This document shows, piece by piece, positions 22,894-33,821 of a DNA stretch of 64,000 bases. This stretch comes from Allacma fusca (taxonomy: Eukaryota; Arthropoda; Collembola; Symphypleona; Sminthuridae). Position 1 is the stretch's first letter; each line of letters begins with the position of its first letter. A program made the position numbers and the translations under genes. The notes below the pieces were generated by a model. The model had not been told where the DNA came from. It made no database searches and saw only the letters and a program-made list of their open reading frames with translations. The stretch spans positions 40,618,600 through 40,682,599 of the forward strand of contig OX359250.1 of NCBI GenBank assembly GCA_947179485.1, read 5' to 3'.

Positions 22894-25800
22894 TTTTTTA
22901 ATCATTGATCTGGGTCAATAATTGAGGTCACAGGGATCATGAGAAGCAAACAAAGTCGGGGTTTTTAGATTCGTAGTTGCTTCATTTATTTTCAGAAAAT
23001 GTGTTGCGTTTGGCCGGTTTCACTGAGGTTGGGAAATTATTTAGGCACATTTCTGCGAATTCGAATAATTTGTATACGATTTCGATGTAGTTGTACCATT
23101 TACTAGGAATTATTTTTATCTGTTCCTAAGATCGCGGCCAATTAAAAATGTCAATTTCACCGTAGTTGGCAAATAGGTTTATTACTTCTTAAAATTAATT
23201 GTTGTTCATCAGACTTGAGAACTGTCAATGAAAAGGTAGCTTTGAATTTTGTCTCCGTTCTTAGGAAAGTGTGCAAATGATGTTTTCACTTCTGGGAATG
23301 CGACGAAAGGTTTTTTGAATATCTTGAAATTCGGCCGAATATTTATATCATTTATAATTTTACTTGCGACAGTTTTTCGCAAAAAACTAGCATCTAGGAT
23401 GGTTCTATCTCTCAAGGCAGTTTGCGGAAACGTTCTCTTAATTCTTTTGTGGGTAGTCGAAAGTGAAACTTCAATATTTCTGAGTGTATTCCCAATTTTT
23501 AAATACCGACTTGATTTTGTGATCTCCTATAGGTGTCGAGCCAGAATTGTTGGTAAAAAATGAAGTTACTAAATGAAAGTTTTGGGACTCAGTTTCTGAA
23601 ATCCCGCCTTGGAAAATGTCTTGCTGTCAAATATCTTGCGTAAGCTCTAATACGTTGCTCAGGGCTCCAGTGTAAGTAATTTGCTCAAGCATATGGTTAA
23701 ACGGGGCGATATCTATCACGAAATCTAGGACTGCTGTTTAATATTTACAAATAAAGTAAACGTAAAATTTAGTTTGAGTAGCAAAGATGATGAGCATTTA
23801 GTGAGCAGTTACAAACACATTGCACGATATATACGAAAAAAACATTCGACTTTTTGAAATGCATGTCACAAAAATGCTTCCGGGTAGTAGCTATTCTTTT
23901 ACGTGTATTCACATTTTTGCCTGTGTTTAGCGCACGTATAAATAAATGTAAAACAAGTATTATTGTCATGCAAGTTTGGAAAGATTTTTCTATTTCTTAG
24001 GTAATTGTCGCAATATTGTTGTCTATTTCTATGTGGTTGACCAATGGTGTGTTGTTAGATAGTAGCTATATTTAATGCAACTTAATTCTTAAGCAGTTGG
24101 CAAATTGTTGGCTTTCCATTCCTGGATATTTTTCCAATTTTTAGATTGACAGATTTACTATTCCTGAGTATATAGTATACGGAGTACGATAGATCCAAAG
24201 AAAATATTGTACTTTTATAAATTCATCCATTAACCTTTACGTCCATCCCTGGTGATTAAACAAACCCGATTTTTCCCAGTTCCTGGGAAGTTGGCTTGAT
24301 TTTTGTATTTATTGATAGGGATTCGGCTTTATATTTTCGACGATGTAAACAAATTGGCTGCAACTTGTTCTCATTTTTTCACTTTGGCCAAACCTTTTGC
24401 TATATTATACTGTAGCTTGCGAAATAATTTTGTCACTTCGTGATGATTTCGGAATTAGTTTTGTAAATGCCTGGGAATTTCTCTTAAAGTAATTTTTCGT
24501 ATAGATCCCTCTTTTATAGTGGTCGGGATTTTAAGCGTGTACAAAAATTTTGTTAAAGAAATTCGAATATTTGTCGGGGTTCCTAACTTATTTTTATTTC
24601 ATGTGTAGAGTACTTGGGCAAAATTTGCCATTGATAAGTTGGTGGTTTTAGTCAATAGCTGGGTATTTTCATGAAACATGTCCATGACTAAATGCATTGC
24701 CTACAATTGTCTCCATTCTGAGATAGTAGACCAAAATAGGGAGGGGTTTTACTATGTTTTTTAATTCTTAAAAATAATTGTAACTGAGGTTTCGCGATTG
24801 AAACTCGACCCCCTTAATCGATTGGCCCATTCGAGGATGAGAATTTTCCAAATCGCTGAATTTTTAACTAGAAGGAATTCATGCGGTTTATCAATGGTTC
24901 CCTACACAAGTCAACACCCTGAGTCGGGTGGTACTAGTTTTAATTAATATCGGACGGGTAACTGAGAAGTTATTATTTTACATTGAAATTTCTCCAACTT
25001 TAGACCGATCAATTTGGTAGTCCCAAAATTCGAATAATTTTTTTGCGTTATCGAAATAGTTTTGTCAATTTTGGTACTAGCGTTTTTTAATTCTTAAAAG
25101 TAATTCTTGTACACCAAACTTCAGCAACTTTTTTGTCACTGAAAGGTGACCGTGAAAATTTTCCCAGTTCTAAGGAAAGTTTTCAAACCATTCTCTCAAT
25201 TCTGGGATTTGAAATTTTGTTTGAATATTGGAAACTGGTCCAACACTTTTGTCATTTCCTGTAGATTTTGTGTAGATATTCGTTGCCCACGTACAGATAA
25301 TTGATTTACAAAATATTTTATTTGTAACAAGTTTAGTTCCGGGATTTTTTAATCTTTGACCTGGGTCAAAATTAAGAGATCTCTTAAACGATGTTTTTCA
25401 GACTCGACCTATCTAGGCAGTTGGCAGAAACGTTCTCTTGATTCCTTTGTGGGTGGTCAAAAGTGAAACTTCAATATTTCTGAGTGTAGTTGGCGAAATG
25501 CTTTTCAATTCCTTGCTAATTTTTAAATACCGAGTTGATTTTATGATCTACTATAGGTGTCGAGCCAAAAATAAATTTAAAAATTGCGTTTCATAGAAAG
25601 GATATAGGTAGATACGATAGGTCCAAACAAACCCGATTTTTCCTAGTTCCTGGGAAGTTGGCTGGATTTTTGTATTTATTGCTACGGATTCGTCTTGACA
25701 TTTTCGGCGATGTGAACAAATTGGCTGAAACTTGTTCTCATTTTTGTACTTTGGCCAAACCTTTTGCTATATTTTACTGTAGCTTGCGAAATAATTTTGT

Positions 25801-27030
25801 CACTTCGTGATGATTTCGGAATTAGTTTTGTATATGCCTGGTAATTTCTCCAAAAGTAATTTTTGGTACAGATCCCTCTTTTATAGTGGTCGGGATTTTA
25901 AGCTTTTACACAAATTGGTGGACAAATTTGTTAAACACATTCGAATATTTGTGGGGGTTCCTAACTTATTTTTATTTCAAGTGTAAAGTGGGCAAAATTT
26001 TCCATCCAATTCCTGATAAGTTGGTGTATTAGTCAATAGCTGGGCATTTCGATAAAACTTGTTGTCCATGACTAACTGTATGGCCTAAAATTGTTTTAAT
26101 TCTGGTGTAGTAGTTCAAAATCAGAAAAGTTGATGGGTTTGACGATGTTCATTTTTTTCTGACGCGAAACATTTTTCGTAAAGGTCAGAACATTGGACAT
26201 TTTTGGGATAATCGGGTTAGGGCCGGAAGTGTAGTGTTGTCCTGCACAATATTTTATTTGGAGAGAAATTTCATTTACAATTATTATCTCATCGAATATG
26301 GCTCCGTTCATAAACAAATCAAGGTACCTAAACAAATGTGAAAATAATTTTTAACAAAAGTCAAATCTGGCAGCTCATTTGATTTTAGAAACCTTATATT
26401 AAAGGGTAGGAAATATTTTGAGCTTCCTGGGGAGTTGTTCGATGGTTGCCCATGTTCTTCACTTTTGTGGAGAAAATTTCGTCCGTGATGACAACCTATG
26501 GAAATAATTCACAATATTCAAATAATTTTCTCACGCTTTTGGATGTCGTAGTCCCAATATTTGAGGCGGACCATTAGCATTTGATGACAATGAACCCAAT
26601 GAATTTTTCGGAAATCCCGGTGTCTTTCGAATTTTTATATCACGGCCTTTTTTTGCATCACAAAATCGCCCGAAAACTCGGTTTCCTACACACTTCCTTC
26701 CATAGCACTCCTTCTACATAATTTTTTTTCTTAGTTGCCAAATAATTAACCGAATTTAAGGTGAATTATTAGAAAAATCCTTTCCAAAAATAAAACTTGG
26801 CACTCGTTTGTAGTAAATTTAATGGACTTTGAAACTAGCCCTGCATTGAGTTGTTCCAAAGATGTCCGCAGAAGATCAAGATTTAGTAGGATTCGTACGA
26901 AGTTAGTCTCAGTCAAAAACTGAAATTAAATGTATAAATTTGAATTAACGTTAAACTGAAGTCATATAACCACTTGTTACCCAATGAATTAATTTAGTTC
27001 ATGAGAATTCTTGCTACTCAATAAAGTCAG
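22894..27030 (+). repeat. Mosaic of A-like and E-like blocks
   Basis: No gene seen. 23160-23560 resembles block A phrases (compare 7680-7930 and 41230-41390). 24252-24740 and 25627-26100 are two copies of one E segment about 1.37 kb apart. 26100-26820 parallels 15250-15920 and 54590-55210. The 104-codon frame 23249-23563 has no recognisable domain and is not kept in related copies. Confidence 0.6.
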
Positions 27031-27039
27031 TCTGAAGTC

Positions 27040-27440
27040 ATGAGAGTACTCAACATGTGATATTCACTGCTGCTTCTGGAAGACTCAAGGGTAGAACATG
27101 AAGGCAGTTGCCATGCGTGAGTAGAACGCATGGACGCTTTAGATGTGTGCCAAAACATTAAGTACCCTTTCACTTTTCTGTTTGAAGTTACTGTAACCTT
27201 GGAGTCTCGGTTTACTTTTCCATGTGGAGCCAATATTTACTTGTCGATCGTTCCTTATTCCTTTTAAAGACTGTTTCTGAGTGTTACATTGGAAACGTTT
27301 AGTTGACCCTACCAAGGAAATGCAGAGACCAAGAACCGAACGCCTCTAAAGCTCTTCACCTAGCAGCTAATTGTAAGTTTTATTAGGTTCTGTTTAAGTT
27401 CGCATTTTCAAAATGCCCCAACCCTTCCAGGGAAGTGGGT
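27040..27440 (+). repeat. D motif copy
   Basis: Begins TTCACTGCTGCTTCTGGAAG and retains the CATGGACGCTTTAGATGTGT and CCCTTTCACTTTTCTG phrases, then ends in CAGCTAATTGTAAGTTTTAT. It is closely related to 16420 and 55740. Confidence 0.65.
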
Positions 27441-29310
27441 ATTTGAGGCTGCTATTTTATTTTCGCAACAGCCGTTTATTGCAGGGTAACTAAATAAAAG
27501 GTAGACAGCACGGTCTCTTAAAGGATGATTTTCAAGACTCACATCATTTTATTATAAGGAACCTTTCATGAAGGGTTGTGTTTTTGGGAATAATTTATAT
27601 CAAGTTTTAATTCGTGCTTCTACTTTTCAAGTGAAAAAATCCTAAATTTTTGTCAACTTTTTTGTTTTTGTCAACTACGCAGCTAGAGCACAAATCCGAA
27701 GAATTGTCCATCAACCGAAATTTTGTCAACAACCCTACCGGAGCGCAATTCTAAAAATTGTCCAACTCACCCAACGTTTGTCAACTCTCTGGGCTCTTTA
27801 TGTAACCTCGCCAAGTAACCGCGTTCCCGAAGTTTTTCCACCCCCATCCAAGATCTTTGAACTACATGAAAAGAACAAATCAGTAAAACGTGGAAGAAAA
27901 GTTTGCATAAAATGGGGGAATCCAATACAATTTTACCGCTGCCCCTTTTAAGGAATAGCGGAGGAGCAAAATGTTTTCAGCCACTGGCTACACCATAATC
28001 CGTAATTCCTTTATTTGGCCGTAGCCCAAGTATAGAGAAGTGATTCACAAAATGTTTTATTTGTAAGAAGTTTAGTTCGGGTGTTGTAATCATTGACCTG
28101 GGTCAAAATTGAGAAATCTCTTAAACGGTGTTTTTCAGACTCGGGCCGTTTATTACTGGCTAGCTACGTACAAGGTAGCCAAATAATCTTTTAAGAACTG
28201 ATTTTCAGGACTCACATCAAATGTAATAATTGTTTTTACGACTACCCTCATAAATTGAAATAAGCGCGAGGAATCACACAAGGAAGCCAGCCCGTGTTTG
28301 TGTCACACTGATGATTAAGTTCAACATGTTAGAACTTTTCGGGGTAATCGGAATATGGCCTGATGTGTAGGATTGTTCTGGAGAATATTTTGTTTAGGGA
28401 AGAAATTTCATTTACCATTTTGTCATCAAATGTGACTACATTCATGATCAAATTATGTGTGCAAGTGTGCACATGTAGATGCGTAAACAAGCGTTAAAAT
28501 ACATTTGCCGTAAGTCGAACTTGCTAGCTTGTTTTATTGTTTTTTTGATTGTTGGTGGGAACAAGCTCACATTTCAATTCATATTTTTAACCATTAGCAG
28601 GAAACTAGTAAACGTCCTGTGCTGCACAGGGACAATTACTTGGATAGGTGTTAGTGTCAGTGTAGAAATTAAAAACTGAAATCTTACGAATCAACTGGGG
28701 AAATCCAATACATTTTTACCGCTGCCCCTTCTAAGGAATAGCGGAGGAGCAAAATGTTTCAGGCACCGGGTACAGTGTGACCGTAATCCTTTGTCGTTCC
28801 CCATAACCCATGAGTGATTCACAAAATATTTTATTTGTAATAAATTTAGTTGCGGGATTTGTAATCATTGACATGGGTCAAAAAAATGAAGTTACTAAAT
28901 TCCGTTTGGAAATCCTATCTAGAGACTCTAATACGTTGCTTACGGTTCGAGTATAAACAGTTTGTTTAAGCATACTATGGTTAAACAGCGCAACCTATTG
29001 TCTATTTAATTCAACTTAATTCCTCAGCAGTTCTTCATTTCCCTGAGCCCTGTGCATCCAAGATCTTTGAGCTACATAGATAGAACAAATTAGTAAAATG
29101 TGGAAGAAACGTTTGCATAAAATGGGGGAATCCAATACAATTTTACCGCTGCCCCTTCTAAGGAATATCGGAGGAGCAAAATGTTTTCAGGCACCGGGTT
29201 GGGAACTTTCTCAAACGTTTTGGTCACTCATACGGTGCCAAGACACGGGTTACCCCTCCCTTCCCTGTATGAACTATGAACCCAACTATGATGGCGTTGG
29301 TGACGTATTT
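27441..29310 (+). repeat. Block C: minisatellite, R1 copies 7-9 and Helitron end
   Basis: 27620-27790 is the GTCAAC-type degenerate repeat. R1 cores lie at 27912-28035, 28698-28820 and 29122-29200. The last is cut short after CACCGGGT. A Helitron-type terminus (minus strand) has its CTAG at 28605-28608 next to a CCTGTG/CACAGG hairpin. No gene is supported. Confidence 0.65.
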
Positions 29311-30160
29311 TTTGTAAATTCAGTCTGATAATGGTCTTGGAAATTCAAGGGACTTGGATCAAATGTTGTCTTCAATAGTTAATTGATCGTCACGTCGTTC
29401 TTAATTTCCGGGAATATTTTTTGCTAATTCCAATTGAACGGAATAGTTTTTCAATTTCTTTATTTATTATCTGGCCTACAAATCATTTTTATCATTTCTG
29501 GGGATATGTAGAACCAATTTTAAATTATGTTGGACATATTTTTTTTTATACATATGTTTCCCCAAATTTATCTACGCTATGAAATTCGCAAATTTGTTGT
29601 GTAGCAATTAATTTTCTATAAAACGTGGTCTTAACTTACCTCACTTATCCCCCAGGAGTTATATTGGTTCAGACTGGCCTGTATGGAATTCAGACGTGGG
29701 CTTATGTGCTTAATAAATATTTTGGCTTCCAAAACTTTTTCAGGATTAGATTCATCGGGATGAGAGTCCTATGCTTCACTTAAATGAAAATTTTCCTCAT
29801 GATTCATTCATTCAGCTAGGACTGGTAATGAATTTTCAAATATAATAAATTCGCAGTCACGTTATCGTGACTGCAGACTCAAAAGGCGTGAAAAAGTAAC
29901 ACTGCGGTAGAACAAATAGAACTTAATTATTAAGATTCTCATTTCAGTCATTTCCAGCATGGTTATTTTTGCAGTTTGTTCAATTGAAATCTTTAATAAT
30001 TACGTGTAAAAATATCTAAAAATTAATATTTAATGCAAAGTCAACTTATGTCTCTTTCTCTATACAAGAACACCAAAGTTTGACTTAAAATGAGAATATG
30101 TGGTAGATACAAAAAGGAGAATAGTATTTGGTATGTCCAGTATATATGTAATTACATCAA
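29311..30160 (+). repeat. Anonymous AT-rich DNA
   Basis: No gene seen. It contains a perfect 9-bp inverted repeat GCAGTCACG/CGTGACTGC at 29853-29874 with a TTAT loop. A decayed counterpart is present near 46150-46180. The context resembles 46100-46450. Confidence 0.5.
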
Positions 30161-31468
30161 TCCCTGCTGCTTCTGGAGAAATCAAGCGTACATCGTGAAG
30201 GTTGCTGTTGGCATGCGTGAGTACAAAGCTTGGACGCTTTGCAAGTGTCCCGAAACATTAAGTTCCCTATCACGTTTTCCAATCAATGTTTCTCTAATGT
30301 GGACCGGCCAAGTCGGAATCTCAGTTTACTTTTTTCAGGTCGAGCAGTATGTACACCTGTGGATCGTTCTAATTAAAGACTACGTGTTTTAATGCTACGT
30401 TCGAAAAGTTCATTTGACCCCACCAAAGCAATGGCATGGATTGGCTAGGGACAGGACCACTCCGAAGTCACCTTGCAGCTAAGTTTTTATTCTTTACTTC
30501 ATTTTATTCAAACATTCAATTTCTTAAACCTGCGAAAAATTTTCCAAATCATTTCTATGTTTTCCGGAATCGCTTCTGAGGTAACAGAGCTGTGGCCAGA
30601 ATTTAATTGCTCAACAAATGTTTGCTTAATATTAATTTATTAATTTTATATAGACTTATTAATGAAAAAAGAGTTCGGGTAGTTTTCAAAAACAAGCTAA
30701 TTAATGGCTTGCTTCCTTTATCTGGAGTCAACGTTCAGGTGATGGAAGTATTGGTTACAACTTTCAAATTATTATTCAATAACCTGCCAAGTTGTGAGTA
30801 GGGTTTCCCTTGTATTTTTCACCTGGAGCAATCAAATTACTTTAAATGAACCAATAACGACATAGATAGGGACACAATCTTGGTCAAAAGTAATTCCAAT
30901 CTTTAATCAAATTCCTTTTTTTGTTTTAAGTATTTCTGAGCTGTCGTCAAAATGAATTTTAATTTTTTAAAAATAGGATATAATCAGTGATTAATTGAAG
31001 GTCCTAGTCTCAGACTAGCTAGACAATCAAACCATCTTTAACAAATTCATTTTAACATTAAATAAAACCGAGCACGTAATGATCATTGCAATGTGATTCG
31101 ATAGAAGTTCGAATTGAGGTTGGGACTAGTACATGTTAGTCTGATGTCATGGGACTACCTGTGGTACACTACAAGATCAACTATGAGAACATGTAACCAC
31201 CCCTGAGCATGAAGATCGATGTGATCATTTGTCACTCATCGTAAAAGAATGTCGAAACAATTTTCTGAATTTCAGTTTTATTTAAGAATAATTCAATATT
31301 TTTCTAGCGTTACGCACTGGCATATTTCAATTCGGCAGTGTGATTGCATTTATTACTCCGAGTTGAATTGACAAATTCAACAAAGCCAAATTGAAATTTT
31401 TGCTCGAAAGTCGGTGAATTCTAGTAGTACTACTTTCGAATAGTATTTCGAAATTTCGGTTGGCATTA
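30161..31468 (+). repeat. D motif and repeat block P, copy 2
   Basis: A D motif (30161-30490) leads into the P block (from 30435) that parallels 495-1466. 31467-31468 is the single TA corresponding to the duplicated TA around the 1467-7208 element. No gene is supported. Confidence 0.7.
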
Positions 31469-31861
31469 TCTTAGCTTGTAGGGCATATATACAGTCTTTA
31501 AATAGTCATCAGTAATCAGGATAGAATTTCCCAGTAAAAAGTTAATTAATTCAATTAATTTCACAATCGCTCCTGAAACGTAGTTTTTCGAAATTAGGAA
31601 TACCAATTAACATTGCCCGGAGGAAAACACTACCATAAGTCAATTAAACCTGAAGTGAGAGCTGCAAGTCCCACATGACTCCTTCTCGGAGATAGAAAAG
31701 TTCGTTTTTTAAATTAACACGTCAAAATTTTGGAAATCCGTGTACGAAAATCAGAATTTGATTTTGGGTTAACGTGAGGTTTGATTGAATTACTCTGATT
31801 GGTTCTTAAACTCACAGTAAGTGTAATAATTATTTTAGTTCCACGTTATTTTGTGAATTAT
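31469..31861 (+). repeat. Block A, copy 2, left part
   Basis: Parallels 7211-7684 but lacks the LINE tail found at 7396-7454. It is broken at TTAT (31858-31861) by the gypsy element. The copy resumes at 39061. Confidence 0.75.
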
Positions 31862-32378
31862 TGTAAGAGTAGGTTATGGTCATACCATGAAATCCCAACT
31901 CCTGGATTATTTACTTATGTAATTGTCAAGAAATTGTAAATAATTGAAAATCGTGCTGATGGAAGGAATGATTATGAATAAACGATTGAGTGTGATTTTA
32001 CATTAATCCGAAGACTAATTGCTTTTATTTATAATTGAAATCAAGAGGAAAAGGAAATGAAGATTAACCACTAAAAATAGGTGTTACTGGAATGACTCTC
32101 AGTTATTCACTGAAGAGTCTGGAAGAATCTTAAACTTAACAAGTGGCTACTTGAGCCTATTTTTACGATCTTAAGTCTAGACGTTACATCATAACGGATG
32201 TAACGGGACGTTGACACTCGTCGGCTTTAGCCGATGGGAAGTGCTTACTTTGCACCTTTACAATAAGTGTTTAAGTAACTTTGAACTGACTTAATCTAAG
32301 GTTGTGTATTTCACAACTTAATTAATTATTCATGTGAGACTTAACTAATTCATGTAATTTCTATATACATAACTAACA
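31862..32378 (-). repeat. 3' LTR of the gypsy element
   Basis: 517 bp, starting TGTTAG and ending TTACA in transcription sense. It is identical to the other LTR except at 32167 (G on the plus strand here, A at 38849). It carries one AATAAA motif on the minus strand at 32025-32030. Confidence 0.95.
32025..32030 (-). terminator. Candidate polyadenylation signal in the 3' LTR
   Basis: AATAAA on the coding strand about 350 bp into the LTR, a plausible position for the end of R. The same motif is at 38707-38712 in the 5' LTR. It is a motif match only. Confidence 0.4.
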
Positions 32379-32644
32379 TCCCGGTCGGTCGGGGAAAATT
32401 TTGTCCCCAAAATTTAATAATTTGTATCTAAAATTCATATTGTGTTAGTACAATTGGTATGTATGTTTGAACAAAAGATAGGTAGAATAAAGAAGAGATA
32501 GTTCAAAAAAAAAATTATTTTTTTGTGTTTTTCTTTATAAGCTAGTACACATACTGTAATCATTTAAGGCGAAGGTGATAACAGGTGTAAAATCAATATT
32601 GTATTAGTACAACTTAGTGTTATAAAATCATAGGGAGCTTAAAA
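32379..32644 (-). other. 3' untranslated region of the gypsy element
   Basis: Non-coding stretch between the env-like stop and the 3' LTR. Immediately before the LTR the coding strand reads GACCGACCGGGA, which is not a clean polypurine tract. A near-palindrome GGGGAAAATTTTGTCCCC (plus strand, 32391-32408) lies next to it. Confidence 0.6.
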
Positions 32645-33757
32645 CTAGGCTGGAGTCCGGGCAGACAGCTGGTTGGATAAATTGTTGAGGGCCACAATGG
32701 GTGGGTACGGTTCATTGTTGTGTGGGCGGGGATTATTGATGAAGTAGGCGCTGGGTAGGGCATGAGAGATTCGGGAGTTCTGACGGTTTCTTTGGCGATA
32801 CCGGTAATAACAATATAAACCATATATAATTAAACCAAAACCAATAATGGTTGAAAGAGCAGTACTTGACAATGTAAAAATACGGAGGAGAACTTGGGAA
32901 TCGCCCTCGCCAACGCCGATTTCCATCTTTGGAACCGGAAGAACGGGAAGAATGGGTTCCGGTGCCGTTTGCTTAGCGTGTACAGGCGGAGAGAGGGTAG
33001 TAGTGAGAGTAACTGTCTGGCCGGGCTCATCCTTCTTATTCTGTAAAGAGAGAAAAGAATTATGAATAGATTTCCATTCTTCTAACATTTGTGTTATGTT
33101 AGCATCATAATTATTAACATCTTTGAATGGTTTTAAAGTGTCATCGTTATAATCGTTAATCGTTATTGGTGAATTTATCAAGAGTCGTTTTTCGAGTGGA
33201 GAAGGAGTGGGCGGTGGAGGAGGGAGGGTTTCCGAGTCAATTTTAGGAATTTCCGGAAAGGTGTTGGAGCGGGAAGGAATAAAATCCAAGATTTTACTAA
33301 TAATTGGTGGGGCTACCATAAGAGCAGCTCCAGCAGCCATAACTTTGACTGCATTATTTTTCTTGGCAGGGGCAGCCTGCATGGGAAGATCAAAATTTTT
33401 GTTACCGTTTTGAGCCATGGAAGGTAATGATTGGATACTGACTGACCGTTGTAGGGGTACCATCTTGTGCATTGAATTGGTCCGGGCCATGTTGAGTTTT
33501 GTTCCGGCACCGGTGATTTTGGATAGATTGGGGAGGCTTCCCCAAATGCCTAGTGGAGCACTTTCACAGGCGAAAATAAAAAGAAAAATCATAATTATTA
33601 AGGTTGAAAAGTTGACGGGGCTTCCACGAATTCCCCTTGTTCGTTGAGAACGAGTTCCGGGTAGATTCGGTGAGGTTGATGGAGAGGAGTGAGTTGTATT
33701 GTTTCCATTATCGGTTGGGGTCTGAGGTCGATCACCGTCCCAGTCGTCGGAGTCCAT
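32645..33757 (-). CDS. env: env-like membrane protein of the gypsy element
   Basis: 370 codons, third frame of the element. A polar N-terminus of about 48 residues is followed by a hydrophobic stretch (about 49-64, then CES-AP), which looks like a signal peptide or anchor. Residues 136-155 are small and hydrophobic (AVKVMAAGAALMVAPP), a possible fusion-type or buried segment. A proline-rich linker follows (about 179-187). A strong membrane segment lies at about 294-318, followed by a basic tail of about 50 residues. One N-I-T sequon lies at 220. This topology and position match retroelement envelope proteins, which act at the membrane. No furin-type site or cysteine-rich ectodomain is evident, and the protein is short for such proteins. 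The open frame continues upstream of the chosen ATG, so the start is uncertain. Calling it Env is inference from topology and position. Confidence 0.6.
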   Translation of the reverse strand: MDSDDWDGDRPQTPTDNGNNTTHSSPSTSPNLPGTRSQRTRGIRGSPVNFSTLIIMIFLFIFACESAPLGIWGSLPNLSKITGAGTKLNMARTNSMHKMVPLQRSVSIQSLPSMAQNGNKNFDLPMQAAPAKKNNAVKVMAAGAALMVAPPIISKILDFIPSRSNTFPEIPKIDSETLPPPPPTPSPLEKRLLINSPITINDYNDDTLKPFKDVNNYDANITQMLEEWKSIHNSFLSLQNKKDEPGQTVTLTTTLSPPVHAKQTAPEPILPVLPVPKMEIGVGEGDSQVLLRIFTLSSTALSTIIGFGLIIYGLYCYYRYRQRNRQNSRISHALPSAYFINNPRPHNNEPYPPIVALNNLSNQLSARTPA

Positions 33758-33795
33758 TGCTGCGGCGGCTTGACATGCGTCGTACCAGTCATCAT
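33598..33795 (-). pseudogene. Possible remnant of the pol 3' end overlapping env
   Basis: A 65-codon frame in a third register, open across the env-like N-terminus and ending where the env-like hydrophobic segment begins. It reads ordinary, non-repetitive protein towards its end (RIYPELVLNEQGEFVEAP). In many gypsy-type elements the 3' end of pol overlaps the start of env. If an internal deletion removed the integrase core and shifted the frame, this would be the leftover C-terminus. It could equally be a shadow of the env frame. Confidence 0.3.
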
Positions 33796-33821
33796 ATGAG
33801 TCGTTGGCGGGGGCCCGGGCG

